This document shows positions 8,238 through 16,400 of a stretch of DNA of 64,000 nucleotides, piece by piece. Where the stretch lies: NCBI RefSeq assembly GCF_015864955.1, contig NZ_JADYWE010000002.1:128326-192325 (forward strand), given 5' to 3'. Position 1 is the stretch's first letter; the number at the start of each line of letters is the position of its first letter. The DNA comes from Salinibacterium sp. NK8237. Its GTDB lineage: Bacteria; Actinomycetota; Actinomycetes; Actinomycetales; Microbacteriaceae. The position numbers and the translations under genes are program-made. The notes beneath the pieces were generated by a model. The model did not search any database, was not told where the DNA came from, and was given only the letters and a program-made list of their open reading frames with translations.

Positions 8238-9941
8238 TTAGTCCGTGCTGGGGCGATCCGTTTGTTCAGGCGAACCTGCGGCTGTCTCACCGGATGCATC
8301 ACCGGCTGGGTCGCTGTCCGTCGCTGCGTCGGCAGCGGGGGTCTCGGCGCTGGCCTCAGTAACCGTCACTCCGGCGGGCGGAGCCATGCCGATCGTGGTG
8401 CGAAGCACCGAGCCGCGGGCCACGGCAATCGCGATCACGGCGGTAGCGCTGACGAGGGCGGCGATCATGAAGATGGAACCAAACGCGTCCGCGTAGGCGT
8501 GGTGGAATGCTGTCTGAATGACCTCGGGGAGGTCGGTGATGTTGAGGCTGGTTTCTCCCGAGCTGTTCGAAAGTGCGCTGGGGTCGACCCCGATTTCGGC
8601 GAGGTCGTCCACGATGTTGGTGCTCACGTGGTTGGTGAGCACCGCACCCAACACGGTGACGCCAACGGCGCCGCCGAGCGAGCGGAAGAACGCGATTGCA
8701 GCCGAGGCAGATCCGACATCCTTCACGTCGACGGTGTTCTGAACCGCAAGCACGACGTTCTGCACGAGTGCGCCGATACCGACGCCCATGAGCACCATGT
8801 AGATCACGACTGTCCAGTAGGCGGTGTCGTGGGTGATCGTGCCGAGGCCTGTGAGGCCGGCGAAGAGCAGGATGCTGCCCACCAGCATGACGGGCTTCCA
8901 GCGACCGATGCGGCTGACGATGAGCCCACCGATGGTTGCTGAGAGCAGTTGCGAAATGATCATTGGGATCGTCATCAGGCCGGCCTGCGTGGGAGTGGCT
9001 CCCGTGCCGAGCTGGAAGTACTGAGTCAAGAAGATGCCCGAGCCGAACATTCCGACACCGATGCCGACGCTGGCGACGATCATCCAGATGGTGGTCGAGT
9101 TGCCGAGTAGGCGCAACGGAATCATCGGGGTGGGCGCGCGCAGTTCAACGACAACGGCGAAGAAGCCGACGACGAGGAAGGCGGCGAGGAAGACGCCCGA
9201 CTGCCACGAGATCCAGTCGTAGTCGTTGCCCGCGAAGGTGACCCAGAGCATCGGGAGAGCTGCGGTGATGGAGACCAGAACGGCTCCGAGGTAGTCAAGC
9301 CGGGTCTTGGCGTGCGGGTTGGTGGGCAGGTGAAGCTTCATCTGCAGCACAATGAGGGCGATAATGGCCAGCGGCAGGCTGACGAAGAAGCACCAGCGCC
9401 ATCCGAGCGAGTCGGTAATGATGCCGCCCAGGAGTGGTCCGGAGACAGTGGCGACGGCCATGACGGCACCCATGTAGCCGGCGTAGCGGCCGCGCTCGCG
9501 TGGCGCGATGATCGAGCCCATGATCGACTGCACGAGCGCGGTGAGGCCACCCATCGCGATGCCTTGGAGTGCGCGAGCGATCATCAGCACGCCGATAGAG
9601 CCAGCGAATCCGGCGGCAATCGATCCGACGAGGAAGAAGACGATGGAGAGCTGGGTCAGCATCTTCTTGTTGTAAAGGTCAGACAGCTTTCCCCAGATCG
9701 GGGTGGTGATCGTCATGGCTAGCAGGCTGGAGGTGATGACCCAGGTGTACTGACGCTGGGTTCCGTCGAGCTCGGCGATGATGGTCGGCAGTGCAGTAGA
9801 GACGATCGTGGTGGAGATCATGGCAGTGAAGAGAGCGGCGAGGAGGCCGGTCATCACCTGCAGGATTTCGCGGTGGGTGTAGGTCACGGGAGCGCCCGGC
9901 TGATCGGGGGATGGCGCTGCGGCGCGTGCGGGTGCTGTCAT
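8238..9941 (-). CDS. MFS multidrug exporter, DHA2 (EmrB/QacA) family
   Basis: A 567-aa membrane protein with about 14 predicted helices, the DHA2 layout. It has the early motif ALPTIIAELDGTQRQYTWVI, the motif A-like loop GKLSDLYNKKML after helix 2, and motif C-like GPLLGGIITDSLGWRWCFF in helix 5. The C-terminal 50 residues are an acidic low-complexity tail. It should expel drugs or toxic compounds with proton antiport. The upstream MarR gene overlaps its start by 4 nt (ATGA), so a MarR-drug exporter operon is clear. Confidence 0.93.
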   Translation of the reverse strand: MTAPARAAAPSPDQPGAPVTYTHREILQVMTGLLAALFTAMISTTIVSTALPTIIAELDGTQRQYTWVITSSLLAMTITTPIWGKLSDLYNKKMLTQLSIVFFLVGSIAAGFAGSIGVLMIARALQGIAMGGLTALVQSIMGSIIAPRERGRYAGYMGAVMAVATVSGPLLGGIITDSLGWRWCFFVSLPLAIIALIVLQMKLHLPTNPHAKTRLDYLGAVLVSITAALPMLWVTFAGNDYDWISWQSGVFLAAFLVVGFFAVVVELRAPTPMIPLRLLGNSTTIWMIVASVGIGVGMFGSGIFLTQYFQLGTGATPTQAGLMTIPMIISQLLSATIGGLIVSRIGRWKPVMLVGSILLFAGLTGLGTITHDTAYWTVVIYMVLMGVGIGALVQNVVLAVQNTVDVKDVGSASAAIAFFRSLGGAVGVTVLGAVLTNHVSTNIVDDLAEIGVDPSALSNSSGETSLNITDLPEVIQTAFHHAYADAFGSIFMIAALVSATAVIAIAVARGSVLRTTIGMAPPAGVTVTEASAETPAADAATDSDPAGDASGETAAGSPEQTDRPSTD

Positions 9942-10471
9942 TCGTTGTTCTCGTCTTCGTCGTGAGTGGTGAGTGTGTCGGTCGGTCTAGCGGAGTCGGG
10001 CATGGCGCTGGTTTCAGCGTCAGCCGGAGTTTCGGAGGGCTCAAGCACGTCAGCCAAACGCTCGTTGAGCGCGCTGAGCAGGCTGATGGCCCGCTCGGCT
10101 TCTTGGGGAGTCCAGTCGTCGAGAGCAGTAGCAAAATTACGGATGATGTGGCTGTTGCCTTCGGCCACCGCCGTGCGCCCCTGCTCGGTGATGGAGATGA
10201 GGATCGCGCGTGCATCGCTCGGGTCAGGGCGGCGTTCGACGAGCTCTTCTGCTTCGAGCGCCTCGACAGCGCGGGAAGCGACGGGGGCTGAGACAACGAG
10301 CTGGGTGGCGAGTTCACCGAGTCGAGCATCAGAGTCGATCAGGCACCGCAAGAATCCGTACTTCGTGCCGGCGAGACTGCGTTCGCGACTGCGTTGGCCG
10401 GCCTTGCGGAAGGTGCGGCTGATCGTGACCATGCCGGTAAGTAGCCGTGCGGCATCCGTCTCGTCAATCAT
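9938..10471 (-). CDS. MarR-family repressor of the drug exporter
   Basis: A 177-aa winged-helix regulator: FRKAGQRSRERSLAGTKYGFLRCLI, then a helix-turn-helix LATQLVVSAPVASRAVEALE and the wing RRPDPSDARAILISITEQGR. The C-terminal 40 residues are acidic and disordered. AAGGAG lies 9 nt before ATG 10471. It is coupled to the exporter gene, and a palindrome in its own promoter region suggests autoregulation that is relieved by a drug ligand. Confidence 0.92.
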   Translation of the reverse strand: MIDETDAARLLTGMVTISRTFRKAGQRSRERSLAGTKYGFLRCLIDSDARLGELATQLVVSAPVASRAVEALEAEELVERRPDPSDARAILISITEQGRTAVAEGNSHIIRNFATALDDWTPQEAERAISLLSALNERLADVLEPSETPADAETSAMPDSARPTDTLTTHDEDENNE

Positions 10472-10481
10472 GTCTCATCTC

Positions 10482-10525
10482 CTTAAGCACTTAGCGAGAC
10501 TAATCATATTGCTTACCTTAAGCAA
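10482..10525. promoter_or_regulatory. MarR operator region
   Basis: A perfect 7-3-7 inverted repeat, TTGCTTA-CCT-TAAGCAA, spans 10509-10525. A second, shorter half-site pair (TAAG-TG-CTTA on the minus strand) lies at about 10484-10493, next to the ribosome site of the marR gene. AT-rich palindromes of this size are typical MarR targets. Confidence 0.65.
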
Positions 10526-10611
10526 CTAAATCTTTGATGGAGTTTTCTGGCCTCGATCTGACCGTGCTCTGTGCTCGCGCACGGCAGGCGCAGGGGGAGT
10601 AGCGTCGGGGC

Positions 10612-11283
10612 ATGAAAACCATTGCAGCCGCTGAGGTCATGGCTGAATTGGCGGCGCTCGAGGATCCCCAAGCTCGCGCCATCAACGAACGTCACGGCGA
10701 CGACCACGGAGTGAACCTGAGCAAGCTGCGGGCGATCGCCAAACGGCTCAAGACGCAGCATCCGCTCGCCGTTGAATTATGGGAAACGGATGACACCCCC
10801 GCGCAACTGGTGGCGCTGCTGATCTGCAAGCCCAAAGAATTCACCCGCGACGAACTGGATGCCATGGTGCGCCAGGCGAGGGCATCGAAGGTGCGCGACT
10901 GGTTGATCAACTATGTCGTCAAGAAGAGCCCCCACTTCGAAGAGTTGCGGGTGGCGTGGACGGATGACCCGGATGCCGGAGTGCGCAGCGCTGGCTGGGC
11001 GCTCACCGCCGAGCGAGTGCGCAAGAAGGCTGACGGGCTCGATCTCCCCAGCCTGCTCGACGTTGTTGATGCCGAGATGAAGGATGCGCCGGATCGACTG
11101 CAGTGGGAGATGAACAACACCCTCGCCTACATCGGAATCGAGCATGCCGACCTGCGCGAGCGAGCGCTCGAGATTGGCGAACGGCTCGAGGTGCTGAAGG
11201 ACTATCCCACCCCGCGAGGGTGCACTTCTCCCTATGCGCCGTTGTGGATTGCGGAGATGGTGCGCCGCCAAGAGAAGCGGTAG
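10612..11283 (+). CDS. DNA alkylation repair (AlkD-like) HEAT-repeat protein
   Basis: A 223-aa all-helical protein. The pattern AKRLKTQHPLAVELWETDDTPAQLVALLICKP, WLINYVVKKSPHFEELRVAW and VRSAGWALTAERVRKK matches the AlkD-like HEAT family, which excises alkylated bases or binds damaged DNA. The catalytic WD pair is not certain in this copy, so repair activity is inferred from family only. TAGCGT followed by 6 nt and ATG suggests a leaderless mRNA. The DUF1801 gene follows 9 nt downstream but has its own TAGCGT box. Confidence 0.75.
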   Translation: MKTIAAAEVMAELAALEDPQARAINERHGDDHGVNLSKLRAIAKRLKTQHPLAVELWETDDTPAQLVALLICKPKEFTRDELDAMVRQARASKVRDWLINYVVKKSPHFEELRVAWTDDPDAGVRSAGWALTAERVRKKADGLDLPSLLDVVDAEMKDAPDRLQWEMNNTLAYIGIEHADLRERALEIGERLEVLKDYPTPRGCTSPYAPLWIAEMVRRQEKR

Positions 11284-11292
11284 CGTCGAAGC

Positions 11293-11808
11293 ATGAGTGA
11301 GTCGGCGAAGACGAACACGAGTACGGATGCGAGTGCCGGTGCTGGGGCGGCCCACGGCAGCGCGGCCGCCAGCAGCAGGGCCGCCAGCAGCACGGCCATG
11401 CCGGCGGAGGTAACGGCAACTTTCGACGACTATCCGGAACCGATTCGCGCCGAACTGCTCATGCTTCGTGAGCTGATCCTGGCCACGGCATCCGAGGCTG
11501 ACGGTGTTGGCGCGATCACCGAAACCCTGAAGTGGGGCGAGCCGGCGTACCTCACAAAGGAGACGCGCAGCGGCAGCACGATTCGCATCGCGCCGACGAA
11601 CGCGAAATCGGCACACGACTATGCGATGTTCTTTATCTGCAGCACCAACCTGGTCAGCGACTTTCGGGCCCAGTTCGGCGATACCTTCGCGTATGAGGGC
11701 GACCGCGCGGTGCTCTTCAATGTTGGCGACAGAATCCCGGTCGATGAGTTGCGTGAGTGCGTGCGGCAGGCGCTGACCTATCATCTCGGTTCAGAAGCTC
11801 GGCGCTGA
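11293..11808 (+). CDS. DUF1801-domain protein with low-complexity N-terminus
   Basis: The first 45 residues are Ala/Ser/Thr-rich and probably disordered. From residue 46 (ATFDDYPEPIRAELLMLRELIL) the sequence follows the DUF1801 pattern, with TETLKWGEPAYLT and a C-terminal RECVRQALTYHL helix. DUF1801 (YdhG-like) proteins are small alpha-beta proteins of unknown biochemical role. TAGCGT plus 6 nt before ATG 11293 again fits a leaderless promoter. Confidence 0.8.
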   Translation: MSESAKTNTSTDASAGAGAAHGSAAASSRAASSTAMPAEVTATFDDYPEPIRAELLMLRELILATASEADGVGAITETLKWGEPAYLTKETRSGSTIRIAPTNAKSAHDYAMFFICSTNLVSDFRAQFGDTFAYEGDRAVLFNVGDRIPVDELRECVRQALTYHLGSEARR

Positions 11809-11902
11809 GAAGCGCAGCCCGTCTTCGTTATCGGCTATCGCCCAGCTAGCGAGAGTGCGCCGTCGATTACGATCAGTGGGACGTAAGGCAGGGAGGGTGA
11901 CC

Positions 11903-12301
11903 GTGACGCAGCAGGCGACGAACGTTGTTCAATCGCTTCGTGCTGCCCTTCTGGTGATCGCGGCGCTGCTGGCGATAGTGGCGCTTGTCGCCATGCACTC
12001 GGTCGCAGCGGATGCGGCTCCGGCCATGACCGGCCACACTATCGCCCAATCCGCCGCAGCATCGCACGACTCGGAACCCTCGAGCGTCGAGCATTGCCCC
12101 TGCCCCAGCGACTCCGATTCGTCGATGTCGATGGCGGAGTGCACGCCGATTGCGGCTTTGACGGGCGTCGTCGCCCCGGCGTCATTGCGCTCGCAGTGTG
12201 CACTTGCGGGTCCGCATCCGGCCTCTCACCCGCTGAACACCGGCGCCATCCTGGGCGCTCCCGCACCTTCGCTTCACGCGCTTTCTATCAATCGCACCTA
12301 A
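11903..12301 (+). CDS. Small membrane-anchored protein, DUF6153-like
   Basis: Starting at GTG 11903, 6 nt after AGGGAGG, it encodes 132 aa (an upstream in-frame GTG at 11855 lacks a ribosome site). One N-terminal hydrophobic segment (LLVIAALLAIVALVAMHSV) acts as a signal anchor. The outside part is rich in His, Met and paired Cys (EHCPCPSDSD, SMSMAEC, SQCALAG). This fits the DUF6153 type of small exported actinobacterial proteins; metal or redox binding is a guess from the Cys/Met/His content. A lipoprotein gene follows after a structured spacer. Confidence 0.6.
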   Translation: MTQQATNVVQSLRAALLVIAALLAIVALVAMHSVAADAAPAMTGHTIAQSAAASHDSEPSSVEHCPCPSDSDSSMSMAECTPIAALTGVVAPASLRSQCALAGPHPASHPLNTGAILGAPAPSLHALSINRT

Positions 12302-12359
12302 TCGGCGGGATGTCGGCTTAGCCGAGATCTTTACGGCTCCTTTCGGGGTGCCGCCGATT
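12300..12359 (+). promoter_or_regulatory. Candidate structured RNA leader (three-way junction) before the lipoprotein gene
   Basis: AATCGGCGG (12300-12308) pairs perfectly with CCGCCGATT (12351-12359). Inside are two further hairpins, TCGGC-TTA-GCCGA (12313-12325) and CTCC-TTTC-GGGG (12337-12348). The element starts at the stop of the upstream gene and ends 12 nt before the ribosome site of the lipoprotein. No T run follows, so it is not an ordinary terminator. Confidence 0.45.
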
Positions 12360-12383
12360 TGAGTACGAATGAGAAGGAACACA

Positions 12384-13277
12384 GTGAAGAACAGAATCAA
12401 GAAGAATGCCATCCCCCTCGCGGCCAGCGCATCCATTGTCGCGATTGCCTTGGCCGGGTGCGCTTCTCCAGCGCCGATCGCCGGTGCCGACACTGCGCCG
12501 TCAGCGCTAAACGTTTTCGAGCACGTGCATGGCTTAGGAATCGACTCGAACGACAACGTACTTGTCGCGAGCCATTCGGGTATTTACCGCGTGGATGCTG
12601 CCGGCGAGTTGAGCGGCCCTCTTGGCGGAGAGCCGTTTGATGCGATGGGCTTTGCGGCGGCGGGCGATCAGTATTTCGTTTCAGGGCATCCGAGTTCTAG
12701 CTCCAGCACCTTTGAGGGGCCGAACCTAGGGCTGCTCTCGAGTGCGGATGCGGGGGAGTCATGGGCGAGCGTCTCGCTAGCCGGGGCCACAGATTTCCAC
12801 TCGCTCACTGTCAACCAGAATGACCCCACCCAGCTGTACGGATTGTCATCCGACGGCGCGCCGCTGTCGGCGAGCACAGATGGCGGGGTGACCTGGAGCG
12901 CCGGTGCGAGCATCGAAGCCTATTCACTCGTCGCCGACCCGAGCAGCGCTGAGAGACTATATGCCACTACGCCCGACGGTCTGGCGGTGAGCGAGAATTC
13001 CGGGCAGTCGTTCGCTCTGACTGCGGATGCACCGCTGCTGTATTTGCTTGCGGCCGCAGCAAATGCACCCGGAATGCTCGTGGGAGTGGATGTTGAGGGC
13101 GCCGTCTGGGTGCGTTCGTCTGAGGACGAGGGATGGTCTGCCCGAGGCTCGGTGCAGGGGACCGCGTTCGCGCTCACCGTCGGGGCCGAGGGCGACCGCA
13201 TCGCTCTGATCGATGAGCGCGGTCTTGTCGAGTCGTTCGACGGTGGACATACCTGGACGATTCTCACGGCCGGATAG
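12384..13277 (+). CDS. F510_1955-type lipoprotein with sialidase-like repeats
   Basis: From GTG 12384 (5 nt after AGAAGGA; an in-frame ATG at 12369 is less well placed) the protein is 297 aa. It starts with a lipoprotein signal, KNRIKKNAIPLAA followed by hydrophobic residues and the lipobox LAGC. The mature part begins with HVHGLGIDSNDNVLVASHSG and contains Asp-box-like turns (SADAGESW, STDGGVTW, SENSGQSF, SFDGGHTW), so it is a beta-propeller of the F510_1955 glycosylhydrolase-like family. True hydrolase activity is unproven. Confidence 0.8.
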   Translation: MKNRIKKNAIPLAASASIVAIALAGCASPAPIAGADTAPSALNVFEHVHGLGIDSNDNVLVASHSGIYRVDAAGELSGPLGGEPFDAMGFAAAGDQYFVSGHPSSSSSTFEGPNLGLLSSADAGESWASVSLAGATDFHSLTVNQNDPTQLYGLSSDGAPLSASTDGGVTWSAGASIEAYSLVADPSSAERLYATTPDGLAVSENSGQSFALTADAPLLYLLAAAANAPGMLVGVDVEGAVWVRSSEDEGWSARGSVQGTAFALTVGAEGDRIALIDERGLVESFDGGHTWTILTAG

Positions 13278-13345
13278 GCCGAAGGGAGAGGGGCGCTGCT
13301 TTCGTGCGCGCATAGTCGTAGCAAGCTATTGACTCTAGCCACATA

Positions 13346-13360
13346 GCTAACTAAGTTAGC
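13346..13360. promoter_or_regulatory. Perfect palindrome at the hydrolase start, probable TetR operator
   Basis: GCTAACT-A-AGTTAGC is a 7-1-7 inverted repeat ending 3 nt before ATG 13364. TTGACT at 13329-13334 and TAAGTT at 13353-13358 are 18 nt apart, so the palindrome covers the -10 box and the mRNA should start at or next to the ATG. The likely binding protein is the TetR-GNAT product encoded just downstream. Confidence 0.65.
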
Positions 13361-13363
13361 CAC

Positions 13364-14227
13364 ATGACAAATCGAGATTCAGCCGGCGCAGTCACTCAGC
13401 ACCTCGCGGTGCCCGGTGGCAACGTCGCCTTCGATGAGCGCGGCAGCGGCCCCCTTATCCTTCTAGTGCCCGGAATGGGCGACCTCCGCTCGACGTACCG
13501 CTTTCTCGCTCCCGCGCTCGCGGCCGCAGGCTACCGCGTCGTCTCGACCGAACTCCGCGGCCATGGCGACAGTGACGCGAGCTTCCCTTCCTATGGTGAT
13601 GAGGCAACGGCATCCGACATCGCTGCGCTGCTACGGCAGTTGGATGCCCCGGCTGTCGTTGTCGGCAACTCCATGGGTGCTGGCGCTGCGGTTATCGCCG
13701 CGGCAGAAATGCCCGAACTCGTCGCCGGTCTTGTGCTGGTTGGCCCCTTCGTGCGGGAGCCAGCATCCGCGAATCCGCTCATGAAGCTCGTCATGCGCAT
13801 CCTGATGGCGCGCCCCTGGGCTGCCGGGGTTTGGGAGGCGTACCTCCCGAAGCTTTACGCGGGTGCCAAGCCCAGCGACTTCGCGGAGTATCAGGATGCC
13901 GTGATCGCGGCGATGAAACGCCCCGGTTACGCGCGTGCCTTCAGTCTCACGACGCGCACCGATCACGTAAAAGCGGAGGAGAGTCTGGCTGCCATCACGA
14001 CCCCTACGCTGGTGGTTATGGGCGATAACGATCCCGATTTTCCTGATCCCAAGGCGGAGGCTGGCTGGATCAGCGCAACCCTCGGCGGCGCAACCGTGAT
14101 GATCGAGGATGCCGGGCACTACCCGCAGTCGCAACAGCCTGAACAGACGGCTACCGCGATTCTCGACTTCCTCAGCGCTTCGGGACACCGCGGTTCGGGA
14201 CGCGGCGCAGAAGGACACCGTGCCTAG
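13364..14227 (+). CDS. Alpha/beta hydrolase
   Basis: The 287-aa protein has the oxyanion turn LLVPGMGDLRSTYRFLAP, the nucleophile elbow VVGNSMGAGAAV (Ser near residue 105), an acid within VVMGDNDPDFPDP and a late His in EDAGHYPQSQQPE. This is the haloperoxidase/esterase-like branch; the substrate is unknown. No ribosome site is present and the promoter implies a leaderless mRNA. The final 8 nt overlap the TetR-GNAT gene, which probably controls both. Confidence 0.88.
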   Translation: MTNRDSAGAVTQHLAVPGGNVAFDERGSGPLILLVPGMGDLRSTYRFLAPALAAAGYRVVSTELRGHGDSDASFPSYGDEATASDIAALLRQLDAPAVVVGNSMGAGAAVIAAAEMPELVAGLVLVGPFVREPASANPLMKLVMRILMARPWAAGVWEAYLPKLYAGAKPSDFAEYQDAVIAAMKRPGYARAFSLTTRTDHVKAEESLAAITTPTLVVMGDNDPDFPDPKAEAGWISATLGGATVMIEDAGHYPQSQQPEQTATAILDFLSASGHRGSGRGAEGHRA

Positions 14228-15260
14228 AGCCGGGCTCAGCACCGCCGCCGTCATCGAACGAGCCGCACAGCTCCTCGACGAGCACGGCTCCGAAAGCCTC
14301 AATCTGGCAGCCGTGGCGACCAGCTTTGGCGTGAAAATTCCCTCCCTCTATAAGCACGTCGATGGCGTGCAAGGGCTGCGGCGTGGCATCATGCTCGCCG
14401 CCAAGGCAGAGCTCACGGCGGCGATGGAGCAGGCCGCGGTGGGGCGCTCGCGCGACGATGCCATTCGCGGTATTGCGGTGGCGTACCGCGAGTGGGCGCT
14501 GCGGCATCCGGGGCAGTATCCGCTGACGGTGCGTGCACCAATGCCCGATGACGCGGATGACGAAGCGGTGTCAGCCGCGAGCGTTGCGGTGATCTTCGCG
14601 GTGCTTGCGGGTTACAGCCTGCGCGACGATGACGCAGTGGATGCCACTCGTTTTCTCCGCTCAGCACTCCACGGCTTCGTGTCGCTCGAAACGGGCGGAG
14701 CCTTTGAGTTGCCCGTCGACCGCGAACGCAGCTTCAGCGCTCTCGTGGGAAGCGTCGTGACGGCGCTCGCCGCGTGGGGCAGTGGTCCTGAATCGGTCAC
14801 GACGTCCGAGCCGTGGTTGCCCGCGGGCTGGCAGCATCCGACCCACGTCTCCCTGCCGACTGGCCACCACCTCCGCCCGATCCGTGCCTCCGATACCGAA
14901 CTCGATATGGATGCCGTGATGGGGTCGCGGGAACGGCTGTGGTCGATCTATGGCGAGGCCTGGGGCTGGCCGCCGGCGACGATGACGGCCGAGCAGGATC
15001 GCGCCGATCTGCAGCGGCATGCCGACGAGATGCAGACCCACGAGTCGTTTAACTTCGCGCTCTTTGACGAGAACGAGACGGAACTCATCGGCTGTGTTTA
15101 TATCGACCCCAGCGACGACGAGACAGCGGATGCCGACGTTTCCTGGTGGGTGCGGGACGAGTACGTCGGCACCGAGCTCGAAGCCGCACTCGATACGTTC
15201 GTGCCGGCATGGATCGAACGCGATTGGCCGCTCACGAACCCACGCTTCGACCAGTTTTAG
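14220..15260 (+). CDS. TetR-family regulator fused to a GNAT-like acetyltransferase domain
   Basis: The start is GTG 14220, 4 nt after AAGGA and inside the end of the hydrolase gene; the frame is open further upstream but without a ribosome site. Residues 1-55 form a TetR DNA-binding domain (STAAVIERAAQLLDEHG, VKIPSLYKHVDG). Residues 60-200 fit the WHG/TetR_C_33 ligand domain. The remaining 130 residues begin HHLRPIRASDTELD and read as a GNAT-like domain (ELIGCVYIDPSDDE, ADVSWWVRDEYVGTELEAAL), which is normally a separate protein of about 165 aa. The fusion is continuous and in frame, 346 aa in all. Confidence 0.8.
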   Translation: MPRAGLSTAAVIERAAQLLDEHGSESLNLAAVATSFGVKIPSLYKHVDGVQGLRRGIMLAAKAELTAAMEQAAVGRSRDDAIRGIAVAYREWALRHPGQYPLTVRAPMPDDADDEAVSAASVAVIFAVLAGYSLRDDDAVDATRFLRSALHGFVSLETGGAFELPVDRERSFSALVGSVVTALAAWGSGPESVTTSEPWLPAGWQHPTHVSLPTGHHLRPIRASDTELDMDAVMGSRERLWSIYGEAWGWPPATMTAEQDRADLQRHADEMQTHESFNFALFDENETELIGCVYIDPSDDETADADVSWWVRDEYVGTELEAALDTFVPAWIERDWPLTNPRFDQF

Positions 15261-15320
15261 GGGAAAGCCGCAGATGCAGATTGTGGTGCGCCCACAGCGC
15301 TTCGCGCGCGCCGTTCCGCG

Positions 15321-15680
15321 CTAAAAGATTGCCGCGACGACGGCAAACACCACAGTTGACACAAGTACATCGGTGAGCATGACGGCTGCGATGCCGATGC
15401 CAATCCCGGCGGCCAGCTGTGGTTTGCTGCGCTGCACGGCGCCGGCGATTCCGAAACCGAGGCCGGTGAGGCTGACGATAACGAGAACGACGTTGCTGGC
15501 TAGTCCCCATGCGTTCATTAGTTCGTAGCCGGCGGTGAAAGTGAGATTCGTTTGCGCCACGAAGAACACAGTGCCGAGGATGATGGCGACAATGCCGCTG
15601 ATCAGCGAGGTGCGACCGGCGGTGTTGTTCGCGGACCGAACCGCACTCGTGTGATTGTTCGCGTCAGGAATCGTGGTCAC
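15321..15680 (-). CDS. Small membrane protein, unknown
   Basis: The start is GTG 15680, 7 nt after GGAG, giving 119 aa; the longer frame upstream is out of character. A polar N-terminus of about 25 residues precedes three hydrophobic helices (SLISGIVAIILGTVFFVAQ, LASNVVLVIVSLTGLGFGIAGAV, AAVMLTDVLVSTVVFAVVAAIF). I recognise no specific family; the layout resembles DUF4190-type proteins. It lies alone between the TetR-GNAT gene and the Lrp gene. Confidence 0.65.
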   Translation of the reverse strand: MTTIPDANNHTSAVRSANNTAGRTSLISGIVAIILGTVFFVAQTNLTFTAGYELMNAWGLASNVVLVIVSLTGLGFGIAGAVQRSKPQLAAGIGIGIAAVMLTDVLVSTVVFAVVAAIF

Positions 15681-15774
15681 GGTGCTGCTCCAAGGGGGTG
15701 GGGAAGGATGTGTTTTCCGCCTTCGATCAGACTGCCAGCACGAGGCGTCGAATTCAAGAGATTGCTGGCTAGGG

Positions 15775-16245
15775 CTAGGAGAAATCCGTTGCAACCGCGT
15801 TGCGGTGGTACTCAAAGATCATGCTCGTGTTCGTGGAGGCAACGCTGTGGCGGGCCGACAAGTGATCAACGACAAAGAGCCGTACCTTTGACGAGTTCTC
15901 GACCGCGATGTGCACGAGAAAGTCATCGCCGCCGCCCACGAAGAACAGCTGAATCACTTCGGGCAGTCGACGGATTTCTTCGGTAAAGGCTTGGATGCTC
16001 TCTTGGCGCGCGCCCGGGCGCAGGGAGACTCCGATGATGGCTTGAAGGCCCCGGCCGAGCTTCTCGTGGTTCAGCGCAGCGTGGAATCCCGTGATGAGGC
16101 CGCGGTCGAAGAGCGACTTGATGCGAGTGTGGGCAGTGGATGCTGCGATACCCACGGTGCTGGCGACAGCCGCGTTGCTGATCCGGGCATCCCGCGAGAG
16201 AAGCGCGAGGATCTTCGTATCGATCGGATCAAGCTCGTCGGCCAT
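15775..16245 (-). CDS. Lrp/AsnC-family regulator, probable regulator of alanine dehydrogenase
   Basis: From ATG 16245 (after AAGGA) it encodes 156 aa: an N-terminal winged helix (DELDPIDTKILALLSRDARI, GIAASTAHTRIKSLFDRGLI) and a C-terminal RAM/AsnC effector domain (AIIGVSLRPGARQESIQAF, VIQLFFVGGGDDFLVHIAVE). It is divergent from ald, an arrangement common for alanine-responsive Lrp proteins that activate ald. A dyad lies in the shared promoter region. Confidence 0.92.
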   Translation of the reverse strand: MADELDPIDTKILALLSRDARISNAAVASTVGIAASTAHTRIKSLFDRGLITGFHAALNHEKLGRGLQAIIGVSLRPGARQESIQAFTEEIRRLPEVIQLFFVGGGDDFLVHIAVENSSKVRLFVVDHLSARHSVASTNTSMIFEYHRNAVATDFS

Positions 16246-16324
16246 GCGAAGATCCTTCGGTTGAAATGTCGCTGAGGTGCCATTTTCGCACGAATCCACA
16301 TGACTTTCGAAAAAACGCCGATCA

Positions 16325-16356
16325 AAATTCTGACTTTTCCACGAAAGGCAGAATTT
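16325..16356. promoter_or_regulatory. Dyad in the lrp-ald intergenic region
   Basis: AAATTCTG (16325-16332) and CAGAATTT (16349-16356) are a perfect inverted repeat with a 16-nt spacer, so their centres are on nearly the same face of the helix. It sits 45 nt before the ald start. Lrp-type activators bind such spaced, AT-rich dyads. Confidence 0.5.
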
Positions 16357-16400
16357 CTGACAGGGTTGAGCAACTCCACCCCGCTGCGAAAGGTAAGTCG

